Translations under genes and position numbers: made by a program
Origin: Paraburkholderia caffeinitolerans
Lineage (GTDB): Bacteria; Pseudomonadota; Gammaproteobacteria; Burkholderiales; Burkholderiaceae
Direction of reading: 5' to 3'
Assembly (NCBI RefSeq): GCF_902859945.1
Contig: NZ_CADIKL010000035.1
Location: 1-64,000 of the forward strand
Length of the DNA stretch: 64,000 bases
Shown here: positions 1 through 9,064 of the stretch, one piece after another
Layout: each line of letters starts with the position of its first letter
Numbering within the stretch: position 1 is the first letter of the stretch
The notes under the pieces: generated by a model
The model's input: the letters and a program-made list of their open reading frames with translations, nothing else
What the model was told of the DNA's origin: nothing
Database searches by the model: none

Positions 1-150
1 ACGAGCTTTCTCAGGTGGGCTTGGGTGGCTCCATCCAGTTTTCGGGCATCAGGTTTTGTCTTCATGCCCATATAACGCACCACGCACTATTTGGTGCACA
101 CGTCAGTAAGTCACGAATTCGCTTGCCGGGCGTCCCGGACGGCAGTAGCG

Positions 151-429
151 CTAGCCCCCGACCAGCGTCCGCGCCTGGTCGAGAAGCGCCGCTGCCGCGA
201 GGAATTCCTTGCGCCCCGCCATCGTGAGCGCCGCGGTCGCGGTTTCGTTGAACAGTTCTTCGTTCGAAATCCGCGGAACGCCTTGCGTGCCGAAAGATGC
301 TTGTCGAAGCCTGAAGAATGCCACCATCTGGAGAGCATTCAGTCTCTGCTCTTGCGATGCACCAGACGCCACCAACTCTGCCGCCGCAATCAACCGATTG
401 ATTGCACCTTCATACGTTGCCTGGTCCAT
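151..429 (-). CDS. hypothetical 92-aa protein
   Basis: A 92-residue protein of unknown function. It reads as a mostly helical soluble polypeptide with an Ala/Leu/Glu-rich composition and no signal peptide, membrane segment or Cys motif. A GAGG ribosome site 6 bases before the ATG supports this start. It follows the H-NS-like gene in the same direction, but the degraded acetyltransferase lies between them on the other strand, so an operon is doubtful. I recognise no family. Confidence 0.55.
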   Translation of the reverse strand: MDQATYEGAINRLIAAAELVASGASQEQRLNALQMVAFFRLRQASFGTQGVPRISNEELFNETATAALTMAGRKEFLAAAALLDQARTLVGG

Positions 430-584
430 GGCTTGCCTCGCAGTGGGTCGGATGGAAACTTGCCGTCTCGATGGCGGAGGCTATCTGCTCACGCATCCAA
501 TGGTGGGCGGCCGCCGATGCCCGTCGTTTGCCAATGCGACGTCAATCACGCTTTCGCTGCCTTGCCACGGCAAGACGACGACAT

Positions 585-766
585 GTCTCTCCGCCAGGCA
601 CTGCTTCAATGAGAGGGTCCTGCGGAAAATGCGGCAAGCAGACTATTCATCTCATGTGCAAAGACCGGCACGTCGAGCTCTACCGGCGGCTTGGCTATCA
701 GTATGTCAACCGTCCGCATCGGACCATGGGGGCATGGCCTGGCACGAAATGGTGATGGATCTCTGA
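585..766 (+). pseudogene. degraded GNAT N-acetyltransferase, C-terminal remnant
   Basis: The end of a GNAT acetyltransferase is readable only across changes of frame. In one frame (609 to about 706) the codons give IHLMCKDRHVELYRRLGYQYV, the usual GNAT strand and acetyl-CoA-side helix (ALYxRLGF-type). The following 57 bases continue the domain in a different frame as PSASDHGGMAWHEMVMDL followed by a stop at 764-766. Just upstream, NERVLRK in a third register seems to join on as well. No single open frame covers the domain, and the N-terminal half cannot be recognised between 430 and 585. I read this as a decayed gene. A sequencing indel could explain one shift but hardly all of them. Confidence 0.55.
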
Positions 767-775
767 GCTGAACGC

Positions 776-1117
776 TCAGGAAATTGCGACTTGTTCCGGT
801 TTGACTTTCGCCAAACGACTGCCCGCAAACGGGTCCTGCCGCCAGTCCACTCCGGTGGACTTGCCTGACGCGGGCTCCGGCGTCCCGGTGATTGCAAAAT
901 GCTCGAGTGACTGCCCGGCACTGGTTGCCTGGACGACCCATTGCGGGGCATCACCTTTCCCATCCCAGGTGTGACCAAGGGCATCGCGGTATCGCGCTGC
1001 TCGCAAACGTTCCTGGTCAGCTGCGATGGATGCGGCGATATCGTCTGGCTCGATGCCCAGTTCCGCCATCCTGCGCCGCAGGTAGGCGACGATGCTGTCT
1101 CTTTTTCGTTCGTCCAT
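776..1117 (-). CDS. H-NS-like nucleoid-associated protein (short, divergent)
   Basis: A 113-aa protein with a charged helical N-terminus (residues 1-35) followed by ARYRDALGHTWDGKGDAPQW. That segment matches the C-terminal DNA-binding loop of H-NS/BpH3-type proteins (YRDPxTGxTWSGRGRxPxW), so a role in DNA binding or xenogeneic silencing is likely. The usual SGRGR loop is DGKGD here, replacing the AT-hook-like arginines, so binding may be altered. A tail of about 45 residues after the motif is unlike the core family. The ATG at 1117 has GGAG 9 bases upstream; a longer in-frame start at 1228 lacks a site. Its neighbours look like accessory DNA, where such genes are common. Confidence 0.7.
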   Translation of the reverse strand: MDERKRDSIVAYLRRRMAELGIEPDDIAASIAADQERLRAARYRDALGHTWDGKGDAPQWVVQATSAGQSLEHFAITGTPEPASGKSTGVDWRQDPFAGSRLAKVKPEQVAIS

Positions 1118-1338
1118 TTGTATGTGCTCCGCTCTCAGTACAATTCTTGAGCAGATGGATTGAAGTCGTCTGTCGCCAGGATAACACAGCATCCCGCACG
1201 GTCGCGCCCGAGCGATACATGGCACCATCGCATTCGGTGCCCGGCAGATTGTAGTGGAGTATCGGGCTGTGTCATAAGTAGAGTCAGTGCTGAGCGATGG
1301 AGTGACGCTTGTAGTTTGTTACCAGAGGAACGGCGACC

Positions 1339-1851
1339 ATGGGCTCGGAATACGAATTTTCCTATTTCGCGTACGGCTCCAACATGTCGGTACGACGGCT
1401 CGTCGCGCGGCTGCCATCCGCGCGGGTTGTCGCCACGGGGGTTGTGACCGGCTACAAACTCGCGTTCGACAAGGTCAGCAAAGACGGTTCGGGCAAATGC
1501 GATTGCGAGCACACGGGAGTTGCCGGCGATCGGGTCTATGGCGTCATTTTCGTGGTGGCGGGTGGAGAACGAGCGGCGCTCGACAGATTCGAAGGTGTGG
1601 GAACGGGCTACGAGCCTCTCATGGTGCGCGTTGAGACTGCCGCTGGCGGATTATACGCGCTGACCTACGTCGCCACGAAAAAGCAAACCGGACTGCGCCC
1701 GTACCATTGGTACAAGCAGCATGTGCTGGTGGGCGCACGGGAAGCGAACTTGCCAGAAGACTACGTGCGGGCCATCAATGCTGTTGTCTCTCTCGAGGAC
1801 CCAGACTCAGCTCGAACTGAGAAGGAGCTTCGCATTTATACGGCTGCTTAA
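1339..1851 (+). CDS. gamma-glutamylcyclotransferase-like (GGCT/AIG2-fold) protein
   Basis: A 170-aa cytosolic protein. The N-terminal YFAYGSNM (residues 9-16) is the substrate-loop signature of the GGCT/AIG2 fold. E85 in LDRFEGVGTGYE sits where the catalytic glutamate of gamma-glutamylamine and gamma-glutamyl cyclotransferases lies. The family converts gamma-glutamyl amino acids or amines to 5-oxoproline. The exact substrate cannot be told from sequence. It stands alone in its direction, more than 200 bases from the preceding gene, and ends 170 bases before the RpiR regulator. Confidence 0.82.
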   Translation: MGSEYEFSYFAYGSNMSVRRLVARLPSARVVATGVVTGYKLAFDKVSKDGSGKCDCEHTGVAGDRVYGVIFVVAGGERAALDRFEGVGTGYEPLMVRVETAAGGLYALTYVATKKQTGLRPYHWYKQHVLVGAREANLPEDYVRAINAVVSLEDPDSARTEKELRIYTAA

Positions 1852-2022
1852 TTAATCAGTTTTAATCAGTTTCGTTTGCGAGGAAGCGAAGCAGACCGGC
1901 ATTATTTGCGACGGGCCAGCAGTCGTTTGCCAATCACCAGGTGAGCGAGTTTTGGCAACATTCCGCAACACCAGTGATAACATTTGTTGTCGTTCACTGC
2001 CCGTTAGCCACTCGCCATCCGC

Positions 2023-2883
2023 ATGCCAGAAAGCTTCGACCAGCTTGCCGCGCTCATTCGCGCGCGCTTCTCCGATCTGAGCCCGCAATTCCAGACGGGC
2101 GCCGCCTTCCTGCTCGATCACCCCGACGAAGTCGCGGTTTCGTCGATGCGCAAGGTCGCCGAGCGCGCCCAGGTGCAGCCCGCGTCGCTCGTGCGGCTCT
2201 CGCAGCAGCTCGGCTTTCCGGGCTGGAACGAGTTGCGCGATCTGTTCGTCGCACGCGTGCGTACACGCCCCGAGCCGCTTTCGAGCCGCGCCCGCTCGCT
2301 GGTGGCGGGCAGCGCGAAGGACGCGCTCGCGCACGATCTGCTGGTGGCCCAGCAGCACAATCTCGATGCCAGCGCCGCGCACAACGCGCGCACCATGGTC
2401 GAGGCCGCGCGTGTGCTGAAGAAAGCGAAGCACGTGCACGTGGCGGGCTTTCGCTCGTGCTACGCGGTGGCGTTCGGCCTCGTGTATGGCTACCGGCTGT
2501 TTCGTCCTTCGGTGTCGCTGCTGGGCGGCGAGGCCGGCACGCTCGAAATGCAGTTGCTCGGCATCGAGCGCGACAGCGCGACCATCGTGGTGAGCTTCGC
2601 TCCGTATTCGGTCGAGGCCGTGCGCGTGGCCGAGGCGGCGCTCGAAAAGGGCAGCCGGCTGATCGCGATTACCGATAGCGCGGTTGCGCCCATCGCGCTC
2701 AACGCCGATAAAGTGTTGATCTTCACGCACGAAAGCCCGTCGTTCTTCCCCTCGCTGGTGGCGGCGACGGCGCTGGCCGAGTCGCTCGTCGCGCATCTGC
2801 TCGCGCTGGAGGGGGCGGGCGCCGTGGCGCAGCTCGAACAGTCGGAGCGCACGCTGAATGCGCGTGGGGCTTATGTGCCCTGA
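2023..2883 (+). CDS. RpiR/MurR-family transcriptional regulator (HTH + SIS)
   Basis: A 286-aa regulator. Residues 1-77 form the HTH_6 domain (VSSMRKVAERAQVQPASLVRLSQQLG). Residues from about 125 to 260 form a SIS domain (VHVAGFRSCYAVAFG), which in this family binds a phosphosugar or another small effector. It ends 31 bases before the convergent amidase gene and probably controls the catabolic operon beginning there. RpiR proteins beside nitrilase or aminotransferase genes usually sense amino-acid-like or amino-sugar ligands, so the effector need not be a sugar phosphate. No strong ribosome site precedes the ATG. Confidence 0.85.
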   Translation: MPESFDQLAALIRARFSDLSPQFQTGAAFLLDHPDEVAVSSMRKVAERAQVQPASLVRLSQQLGFPGWNELRDLFVARVRTRPEPLSSRARSLVAGSAKDALAHDLLVAQQHNLDASAAHNARTMVEAARVLKKAKHVHVAGFRSCYAVAFGLVYGYRLFRPSVSLLGGEAGTLEMQLLGIERDSATIVVSFAPYSVEAVRVAEAALEKGSRLIAITDSAVAPIALNADKVLIFTHESPSFFPSLVAATALAESLVAHLLALEGAGAVAQLEQSERTLNARGAYVP

Positions 2884-2914
2884 GGGTTCACGAGGTTTCC
2901 CGCGCGCGCCGCGC

Positions 2915-3808
2915 TCATAGGTCCGCCATCGCTTCCTCGTACACGTCGGGTCGCCGGTCGAGCCAGACCGGCGCGATGCAGCGGTACTCGTCCACGAGCG
3001 CGGGGTCCAGTTGCGCTCGTACGACGGTCTCTTCCGTGTTGTCGGCGGCGGCCAGGATATCGCCGTTCGGCGCCGCCACGAGGCTGCGGCCCAGAAACTC
3101 ATGGCCGGCCTGCACGCCCACGCGGTTGCAGCTCAAGAAAAATATGCCGTTCTCGGTCGCGCGCGTATAGGCGCGATGCCTGAAGATGTCGCCATCGGCC
3201 AGCGCTTTGCCTACCGGAAAGGGCGCGGCCCATACGCTCGTCACGATCGTGGCGCCCTTGAGGCTCATGATGCGGGTGATCTCGGGAAAGCGAATGTCGT
3301 AGCAGACTTGCATGCCGAGCTTGCCGAGCGCGGTATCGAACACGTCGATGCGCCGCCCCGGCGTGAAATACAGCTTTTCGCAGTGCCAGAGGTGGATCTT
3401 GTGATAGACGCTGAACAGTCCATCGGGGCCGATCAGCGCCGACGAGTTGTAGAGCACGCCCCGTTGCGTTGCATCGCGCAGGGCGAGGCCGGCGACGATG
3501 TGCGTCTTGTAGCGCTCTGCAATGCCGCGCAGCTGCTCGATCAACGGGCCGTCCACGGTTGCGGCGGCGGCCTGCAGACGCTGCGCAAACTCGCCCGGAT
3601 GGAGCGTGCCGCCCACGCCATCGCTGATCGGCTGGCCGGCCACGAGCGGCTCGACGTAGCCGGTGTTGGAAAGCTCGGGAAACACGATTAAATTGGCGCC
3701 TTGCTTCGCCTCCGCTTGCGCGAACTCGCACATGCGCAGCCCGTTCTCGGCGGCCTGAAGCGACGCGGGGTTGAACTGGACGAGACTGACGTTGATCTTC
3801 GCGCTCAT
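2915..3808 (-). CDS. nitrilase-superfamily carbon-nitrogen hydrolase (amidase)
   Basis: A 297-aa hydrolase with the complete catalytic triad of the superfamily: E45 (VFPELSNTGY), K137 (YHKIHLW) and C169 (MQVCYDIRFPE). The conserved glutamate after the lysine is in WHCEKLYF. The RFPE motif resembles aliphatic amidases, N-carbamoyl-amine amidohydrolases and omega-amidase more than true nitrilases. The ATG has AGGA 7 bases upstream. It is the last gene of the leftward operon MFS - M81 - porin - amidase, 33 bases after the porin. Its substrate is probably an amide or ureide released from the imported compound; this is inference. Confidence 0.85.
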   Translation of the reverse strand: MSAKINVSLVQFNPASLQAAENGLRMCEFAQAEAKQGANLIVFPELSNTGYVEPLVAGQPISDGVGGTLHPGEFAQRLQAAAATVDGPLIEQLRGIAERYKTHIVAGLALRDATQRGVLYNSSALIGPDGLFSVYHKIHLWHCEKLYFTPGRRIDVFDTALGKLGMQVCYDIRFPEITRIMSLKGATIVTSVWAAPFPVGKALADGDIFRHRAYTRATENGIFFLSCNRVGVQAGHEFLGRSLVAAPNGDILAAADNTEETVVRAQLDPALVDEYRCIAPVWLDRRPDVYEEAMADL

Positions 3809-3841
3809 GGATATTTCCTGGTCGATGATTCGGATAACGAA

Positions 3842-4921
3842 TCAGAATAGATGCTTGATGCCGGCGCGAGCTACGACCTGATTGCTCGTGGAGGACGGGC
3901 CGGCGAGAAAGATCGATGCCGCTGTGCCCGCGCCGGTCGCGTGTTGGGCTTCGAAATCGAGGTAGACGTCGGTGCGCTTCGAGATCAGATAGTCGGCGCC
4001 CAATGCAAGCGAGTACCAGCGCGAGCTTTCGAAACGGTCGACCGCGACCTGCGCGGCGAACTGCGCAGCAGGCGTGAGCGCGAAGGTGGTGCCCACGCGC
4101 ACGATCTGATCGGTGGAACTCGCGCCGCCCAGCTTGACTTGCGAGTTCGAGTAAGTGATCGAAGGCCGCCATGCGCCGATCTGGTAATAAGCGGCGAGCG
4201 CGGCTATGCGCAGGTTGTCGGCGTAGAACGCCGTGCTGGCGGTGACGGGCCGCCCGAGCACGGTGCTCGCGCCGAAGCTGCCGGCGGCCACCGGCGCGCC
4301 GTTCACATCGGTCACCACCGCGAGCATCGAGAACGGTCCGGCCGAATACTGCACCTGGGCGCTATAGGCGCGGCCACTATTGGTCGTGAGCGCGCCCGAG
4401 TCTTGCCCGAACGCGTACATGGCGCCGAACGTGAACCCGCCGAACGTGTTGCTCTTGAAGCTCACGGCGTTGTTCAGGCGCTGGCCCGCCGCGCGGTCGA
4501 TATCGGCGTTCTGGTAGGAATAGATGCCGCAGTTGTTGCAGGCCGCGTACTGCTCCAGCACCACGGTGTAGTCGTACTGGCGGCCCAGCAGCACCTGACC
4601 GATGCCGCGCTGCCCGAGCCCCACCCACGCCTGCTTGCCGAACATCAGGCCGCCTTGTCCCAGCTTGCCGTTATTCACGGAGTAGCCGCCTTCGATCTTG
4701 AAGAGCGCGCTCGTGCCGTTGCCGAGGTCCTCGGTGCCGGTCAGGCCGAACGAATTCGATTTATTGACGCCGTCCTGCAGTTTGACGGCCGAGTGACCCC
4801 CGGTATTGTTGATATAGGTGACGCCGTTGTCCAGGCTGCCGAATAGCGTAACGGAAGATTGGGCGAGCGCACTCATCGACAGTGCCTGAAGCAGGGCGCC
4901 CGCGGCCATGTAGCATTTCAT
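3842..4921 (-). CDS. Gram-negative general porin (Burkholderia OmpC-like)
   Basis: A 359-aa outer-membrane trimeric beta-barrel porin. It has a signal peptide of about 20 residues ending ALA-QSS, then the hallmark start SVTLFGSLDNGVTYINN, internal alternating strands and a C-terminal phenylalanine (GIKHLF) needed for BAM-dependent assembly. The signal peptide is atypical: it starts MKCYM rather than MKKTL. It lies between the MlrC-type protease and the amidase with short gaps (56 and 33 bases), so it probably lets the substrate of this operon into the periplasm. Confidence 0.92.
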   Translation of the reverse strand: MKCYMAAGALLQALSMSALAQSSVTLFGSLDNGVTYINNTGGHSAVKLQDGVNKSNSFGLTGTEDLGNGTSALFKIEGGYSVNNGKLGQGGLMFGKQAWVGLGQRGIGQVLLGRQYDYTVVLEQYAACNNCGIYSYQNADIDRAAGQRLNNAVSFKSNTFGGFTFGAMYAFGQDSGALTTNSGRAYSAQVQYSAGPFSMLAVVTDVNGAPVAAGSFGASTVLGRPVTASTAFYADNLRIAALAAYYQIGAWRPSITYSNSQVKLGGASSTDQIVRVGTTFALTPAAQFAAQVAVDRFESSRWYSLALGADYLISKRTDVYLDFEAQHATGAGTAASIFLAGPSSTSNQVVARAGIKHLF

Positions 4922-4977
4922 TTCGTCATCCTGATTGTATCGATTGTTAAGGGGGATGGCTGATGTGAACCGGGTGG

Positions 4978-6456
4978 TCAGGTCGGCCGCGCGTCGCGCG
5001 AAAACGGCCAGTTGCTGGCGGTATTCAGCCGCCGGTAGTCGAATTGCGTCAGGTCGGCTGCGCCGTAATCGGGCGTGTCGACCACGAGGATTTCGTCGGC
5101 GATCGGCTCGTAGAAGCTGCGGAAATGCGTTTTCGAGCGCAGTACCACGATGCGAAAGTCCTCGGGGCGCAGGCCGAACATGCGAAACGGCGCATCGTCG
5201 ATGCCGAAGGCGGCAAAGCTCGTCACGCTCACGAGAATGCCGTCGATCTCGAGCAATGCGGTCGGTCCGATCTCGAACTCGATGCCATGAAACACCGGGC
5301 CGGTATAGCGCGCCCGCGTCGGTCCGAGCTGGCGCACGCGCGCTGCAACCTGAAGCCGCGGCCCGGCTTTATCGGAGCTATGGCCGCCCAGCGCCACCGT
5401 AATCGTTGCGCCCGCACCTGCCTCGCAGGCGAGACGGGCGGCTTGCGGGTCCCACAGGAACGGCACGGCCACGTTCTTCTCGCCGCGCGCGAGCAGCGCG
5501 GCCAGCACGTGCGTCGAATCGTTCATGCGGTCGGCGTGTTCGAGCAGAACGCAGGGTTTGCCGGCATGCGGACGGCCGCATGCGTGATCGAGCGCGGCTT
5601 CGATCGACCAGACCTTGAGTGGCCGGTACAGGGCCGCGCGGTGGTGGTGCAGGGTGGCGCAGAGGTCGGCGGCGGTCTGCTCTGCGAGCGCGCGGTCGCC
5701 GTCCGCGACGGCGATCACGCTGAAACCTGTGTTGTGGGCGTCGGCGTAGGCGAATCCCGCCATCACGGAAACGTCGAGCCAGGTCTCGCTGGCCGTTTCG
5801 CGCGCGCGGGCAAGCGCGAGAATGTCGGCGAGCGGCGCGAGGCTCGTGGCGCTGAAGATGCTCGGCACGACGACATTGGGGCGGTGGATTGCCCACACGG
5901 GCTGGATCTCGCCGCGCACGGTGGCGACGAGGCAGTGCGCCGCGCGCATGCCGGTCTGGGCCATGTCGGTGTGCGGCGACTTCTGGTACGCGAAGGCGGC
6001 CGTAACGCCGCGCAGCGTCTCGGCATCGATATTGCCGTGATAGTCGAATGCGATGACGAGCGGCAACCGTGGCCCGATCGCTTCACGCACGCGATCGATG
6101 ATATATCGTTCGGGATCCTCATGACGTGGCGACCATGAGGCGCCATGCAGGAAAAGCAGCACGCCGTCCAGGTCATGGTGGGCGCGCAGCCCCGCGACGA
6201 TTTCGTCGCAATAGTGCTCGACGGCCTGGTCGCTGGCCGGTCCCAATGCGCCCAGCGAGGCGTCGACGAGCGGCACGATGTGCGCCTGCTCGCGTTCGAG
6301 CACGTCGATGAACCCACCGACCGCGCTATTGGTGCCGCGCATTTTTTCCAGCATCGATGCGCCGCGCAGCGCTACGCGCTCGAAATCGTCGACATCGGCC
6401 ACTTGGGGCAGGAAGCTGACCGATTCGATCTGAAAGGCAGCGATGGCTACGCGCAT
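4978..6456 (-). CDS. M81-family (MlrC-type) metallopeptidase
   Basis: A 492-aa protein of the MlrC family, named for the zinc enzyme that degrades linearised microcystin. E11 lies in FQIESVSF, H104 in LFLHGAS, D138 and H140 in FDYHGN, and H162 in SPHTD. The H-x33-D-x-H-x21-H spacing equals that reported for the catalytic and zinc residues of Sphingomonas MlrC, so an active metalloenzyme is expected. The ATG at 6456 has GGAGA 5 bases upstream; a longer frame to 6654 lacks a site and overlaps the permease gene. In Burkholderiaceae such proteins occur in catabolic operons with permeases and probably cleave small peptides or amides. Confidence 0.88.
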   Translation of the reverse strand: MRVAIAAFQIESVSFLPQVADVDDFERVALRGASMLEKMRGTNSAVGGFIDVLEREQAHIVPLVDASLGALGPASDQAVEHYCDEIVAGLRAHHDLDGVLLFLHGASWSPRHEDPERYIIDRVREAIGPRLPLVIAFDYHGNIDAETLRGVTAAFAYQKSPHTDMAQTGMRAAHCLVATVRGEIQPVWAIHRPNVVVPSIFSATSLAPLADILALARARETASETWLDVSVMAGFAYADAHNTGFSVIAVADGDRALAEQTAADLCATLHHHRAALYRPLKVWSIEAALDHACGRPHAGKPCVLLEHADRMNDSTHVLAALLARGEKNVAVPFLWDPQAARLACEAGAGATITVALGGHSSDKAGPRLQVAARVRQLGPTRARYTGPVFHGIEFEIGPTALLEIDGILVSVTSFAAFGIDDAPFRMFGLRPEDFRIVVLRSKTHFRSFYEPIADEILVVDTPDYGAADLTQFDYRRLNTASNWPFSRDARPT

Positions 6457-6548
6457 GAGTTCTCCTTCCGGAGCACGGGTTTGATTGCTCTGGATATTGG
6501 TAAGCAAGTCGAAGTAATTGTCTGAGACGCTGCAATGGGCATCTTCGA

Positions 6549-7901
6549 TCAGACGTCCTGGATCAGGCGCCGGGGCAGCAGGAGCAGCAGAAGACCGGCA
6601 AGCGAGAGCGAGGCGGCCAGCATCACGATGCCGGTGCTCACGCCGCCGGTCCATTGTTTGAGCACGCCCATCACGACGGGGCCGCTAAAGAACGCGAGGC
6701 CCGCCGCCATGTTGATCATGCCCGCGCAGGTGGCGACCGCGCTGTCCGAGAAGACGCGGCCCGGCAGCGACCAGAACATGGAGAGCGTCGCCATACCGCC
6801 CGCAACGGCAATCGAAGTCAGGATCAGCGAGGCCCACACGCTGCTGGACACCAGCACGCTCGCGGCGAGCGCCGCGCCGCCCACGAGCGCGGGCAGGCCC
6901 GAGCGCAGACGCACGCCTTCGCGCGGCGCGCTGAAGCCGTTGACGACCATGGCGAGCGCGCCCAGCGCATAAGGAATCGCGGCGAGCAGCGCGGTGTGCA
7001 TGTTCGAGCCCTGGCTGGCCTGGTGGACGAGCGTGGGCAGCCAGAACATCAGGCCGAAATTGCCGAGATTGAAGCAGAAGCAGATGGTCACGAAGATCCA
7101 CAGCAGCGGATGACGCAGCGCATCGGCCGCGCGGCTGATCTTGCGCTTCGCTTGCGTGGGCGTGCTTTGCGTCAACGCGTAATCGAGCGCCTGCTTTTCC
7201 GCTTGCGTGAGCCAGGGGGCGTCGGCGTGGCGCTCCCTGATCGACAGCATCGCGAAGCCGAGCAGCACGGCCGGCACGCCTTCGAGCAGGAAGGCCCATT
7301 GCCAGCCGCCGAGGCCCGCGACTGCGTCGAAGCGGTCCATGATCAGACCGGTCAGCGGCCCGCCGAACACCACGGAGAGCGGCATCGCGAGAAAGAACAT
7401 CGACATGATGCGGCTTTGTCTTTCGGCGGGAAACCAGCGCGAGAAGTACAGGACAATGGCGGGGAAAAAGCCGATTTCGGCCACGCCCAGCAGGAAGCGC
7501 AGCGAATAGAACGAGGCGATGGACGAGGTGAACATCGTCAAGGCAGAGATGGTGCCCCACGCGACTAGCGCGAGAAACAGATAGCGGCGCGCGCCCAGCC
7601 GGCTCACGGCGAGGCTCGCGGGCATCTGGAACAGCAGTGCCCCCCACGCGAACAGGCCCGCGCCGATGCCGTAGGTGACGTCGCTGAACTTCAGCGCCTC
7701 TTGCATCTGCAGCTTCGCGAACGACAAATTGACCCGGTCGAGATTGGCGAAGAAATAGGCGATCGTCACGAGCGGGATGATGCGCCATGCGGCCTTGCGG
7801 CAGGCCCGCGCGAGCGCCGCATCGTGCGCGTCGTGCGCCGCGCTTTCGATCCGGGCGGGTGACGTGCCGGTTGACGTTTCGGTGGATGTTTCAATGGTCA
7901 T
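6549..7901 (-). CDS. MFS transporter, anion:cation symporter (phthalate/glucarate permease-like) family
   Basis: A 450-aa inner-membrane permease with about 12 hydrophobic segments. The first (IIPLVTIAYFFANLDRVNLSFA) has the ACS-family signature in which an NLDRVN-type motif ends helix 1; RWFPAERQSRIMS is the MFS loop 4-5 signature. Such permeases take up organic acids. The ATG at 7901 has GGAG 6 bases upstream; upstream in-frame codons are less well supported. It is the first gene of the leftward operon and is divergent from a LysR gene 180 bases away, the usual arrangement for LysR control. Confidence 0.88.
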   Translation of the reverse strand: MTIETSTETSTGTSPARIESAAHDAHDAALARACRKAAWRIIPLVTIAYFFANLDRVNLSFAKLQMQEALKFSDVTYGIGAGLFAWGALLFQMPASLAVSRLGARRYLFLALVAWGTISALTMFTSSIASFYSLRFLLGVAEIGFFPAIVLYFSRWFPAERQSRIMSMFFLAMPLSVVFGGPLTGLIMDRFDAVAGLGGWQWAFLLEGVPAVLLGFAMLSIRERHADAPWLTQAEKQALDYALTQSTPTQAKRKISRAADALRHPLLWIFVTICFCFNLGNFGLMFWLPTLVHQASQGSNMHTALLAAIPYALGALAMVVNGFSAPREGVRLRSGLPALVGGAALAASVLVSSSVWASLILTSIAVAGGMATLSMFWSLPGRVFSDSAVATCAGMINMAAGLAFFSGPVVMGVLKQWTGGVSTGIVMLAASLSLAGLLLLLLPRRLIQDV

Positions 7902-8082
7902 GCTGATCTCCTCGGGTCTCGTTCTTTTTGGGCCCTGTTGTGATTCGGCGGCGCGAGGCGAGTGTCTGGTGACGCCGTTCAGCCGATCATAGGTGGTCAA
8001 TTGCGCGAGGGGGAGGCACAATGCCGTTTTCCTGACAACCGCTGGTGTTCGCCGCCAGGGCGCTACTCATGAAAGCCGGTCG

Positions 8083-9036
8083 ATGAAACTCCATCAACTC
8101 CAGGCGCTCGTCGCCGTTGCAGATACCGGGAGCATCCGCGCGGCCGCGCGTCTGGCCGGGCTTTCGCAGGCCGCGGTCAGCAAAGCGCTGCGCGAGCTCG
8201 AGAGCGAGCAGCAACTCGCACTGCTGCAACGGGGCGCGAGCGGCGTGGGCTTTACCGAGAGCGGACGCAAGCTGCTCAAGCACGCGCGCCTGATCGTCGG
8301 CCAGCTCGAACACGCTCACGAGGAGCTCGCCGAGCTGCGCGGCGAGCACGGCGGCCATCTGTCGATCAGCCTGACGCCGTGGATCATCGGCACCTTTTTG
8401 CCCGAGACCGTGCTGCGTTTTCACGAGGCGATGCCGGAGGTGCGGCTTGAGATCTTCGAAGGCTTCACCGCCGTTGCATTACCGCGTATGCGCGACGGCC
8501 TGATCGACTTCGCGGTGAGCCCGTTCACGGCGTCCATGCCCGAGCAGGAATTCGAAGTCGAGCCGCTGTTCGACTACGCGTCGTGCGTTATTGCGCGCAA
8601 GGGCCATCCGTGCGCGGACAGCGGTTCGCTGCATGAGTTGCTGGAGCAGAACTGGGCCGTCAACTACACGGCCACGAGCTACGCCGACGTGATGCGCAAT
8701 CTGTTCTGGAACCATGGCGCGCATGTCGACCTGCGCCGTCTGCATTGCGCGCACTCGACCTCGCTGCTGCTCGAACTCGTGCGCAATGCCGACATGCTCA
8801 GCTATTGCCCCCGGCCGCTGCTGGTGACCGAGGCGGTGCGCGACTGGGTCGTGCCCATCGAGATTGCCGAACGGTTCGAGATCAGCCGTCTTGGCATCAT
8901 TACGCGGCGCAACGTCGTGCTCAACGCCGCGGCAACCTGCTTTGTCGATTGCCTGCTCACGGTGATACGCAGCCGGGCCCGCTCCGCGAAGGCCGAGAAC
9001 CGGGCGCTGTTCGAGCACCTGACAAGGCTGTTCTAG
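8083..9036 (+). CDS. LysR-family transcriptional regulator
   Basis: A 317-aa LysR regulator. The N-terminal winged helix (residues 1-60) contains SIRAAARLAGLSQAAVSKALRE; the rest is the periplasmic-binding-like effector domain, similar to TsaR/CbhR-type members. It is divergent from the permease operon and followed by a rho-independent terminator and then the C45 operon, so it probably controls both sides. The ATG at 8083 is the one that places the HTH at the usual position. Confidence 0.88.
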   Translation: MKLHQLQALVAVADTGSIRAAARLAGLSQAAVSKALRELESEQQLALLQRGASGVGFTESGRKLLKHARLIVGQLEHAHEELAELRGEHGGHLSISLTPWIIGTFLPETVLRFHEAMPEVRLEIFEGFTAVALPRMRDGLIDFAVSPFTASMPEQEFEVEPLFDYASCVIARKGHPCADSGSLHELLEQNWAVNYTATSYADVMRNLFWNHGAHVDLRRLHCAHSTSLLLELVRNADMLSYCPRPLLVTEAVRDWVVPIEIAERFEISRLGIITRRNVVLNAAATCFVDCLLTVIRSRARSAKAENRALFEHLTRLF

Positions 9037-9064
9037 CGTCTTTCCACTGTCGCGGATCCTCGCG

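Noticed and set aside
606..941. Leftward frame opposite the GNAT remnant
   Set aside because: It looked locally protein-like (VDILIAKPPVELDVP), but the other strand gives recognisable GNAT sequence and this frame lacks a start with a ribosome site.
1852..3102. 416-codon leftward open frame across the RpiR gene
   Set aside because: Arg/His-rich composition without domains; the RpiR HTH and SIS motifs are on the opposite strand.
5044..6138. 364-codon rightward frame over the M81 gene
   Set aside because: Antisense to a gene with an intact zinc site and ribosome site; product has no recognisable features.
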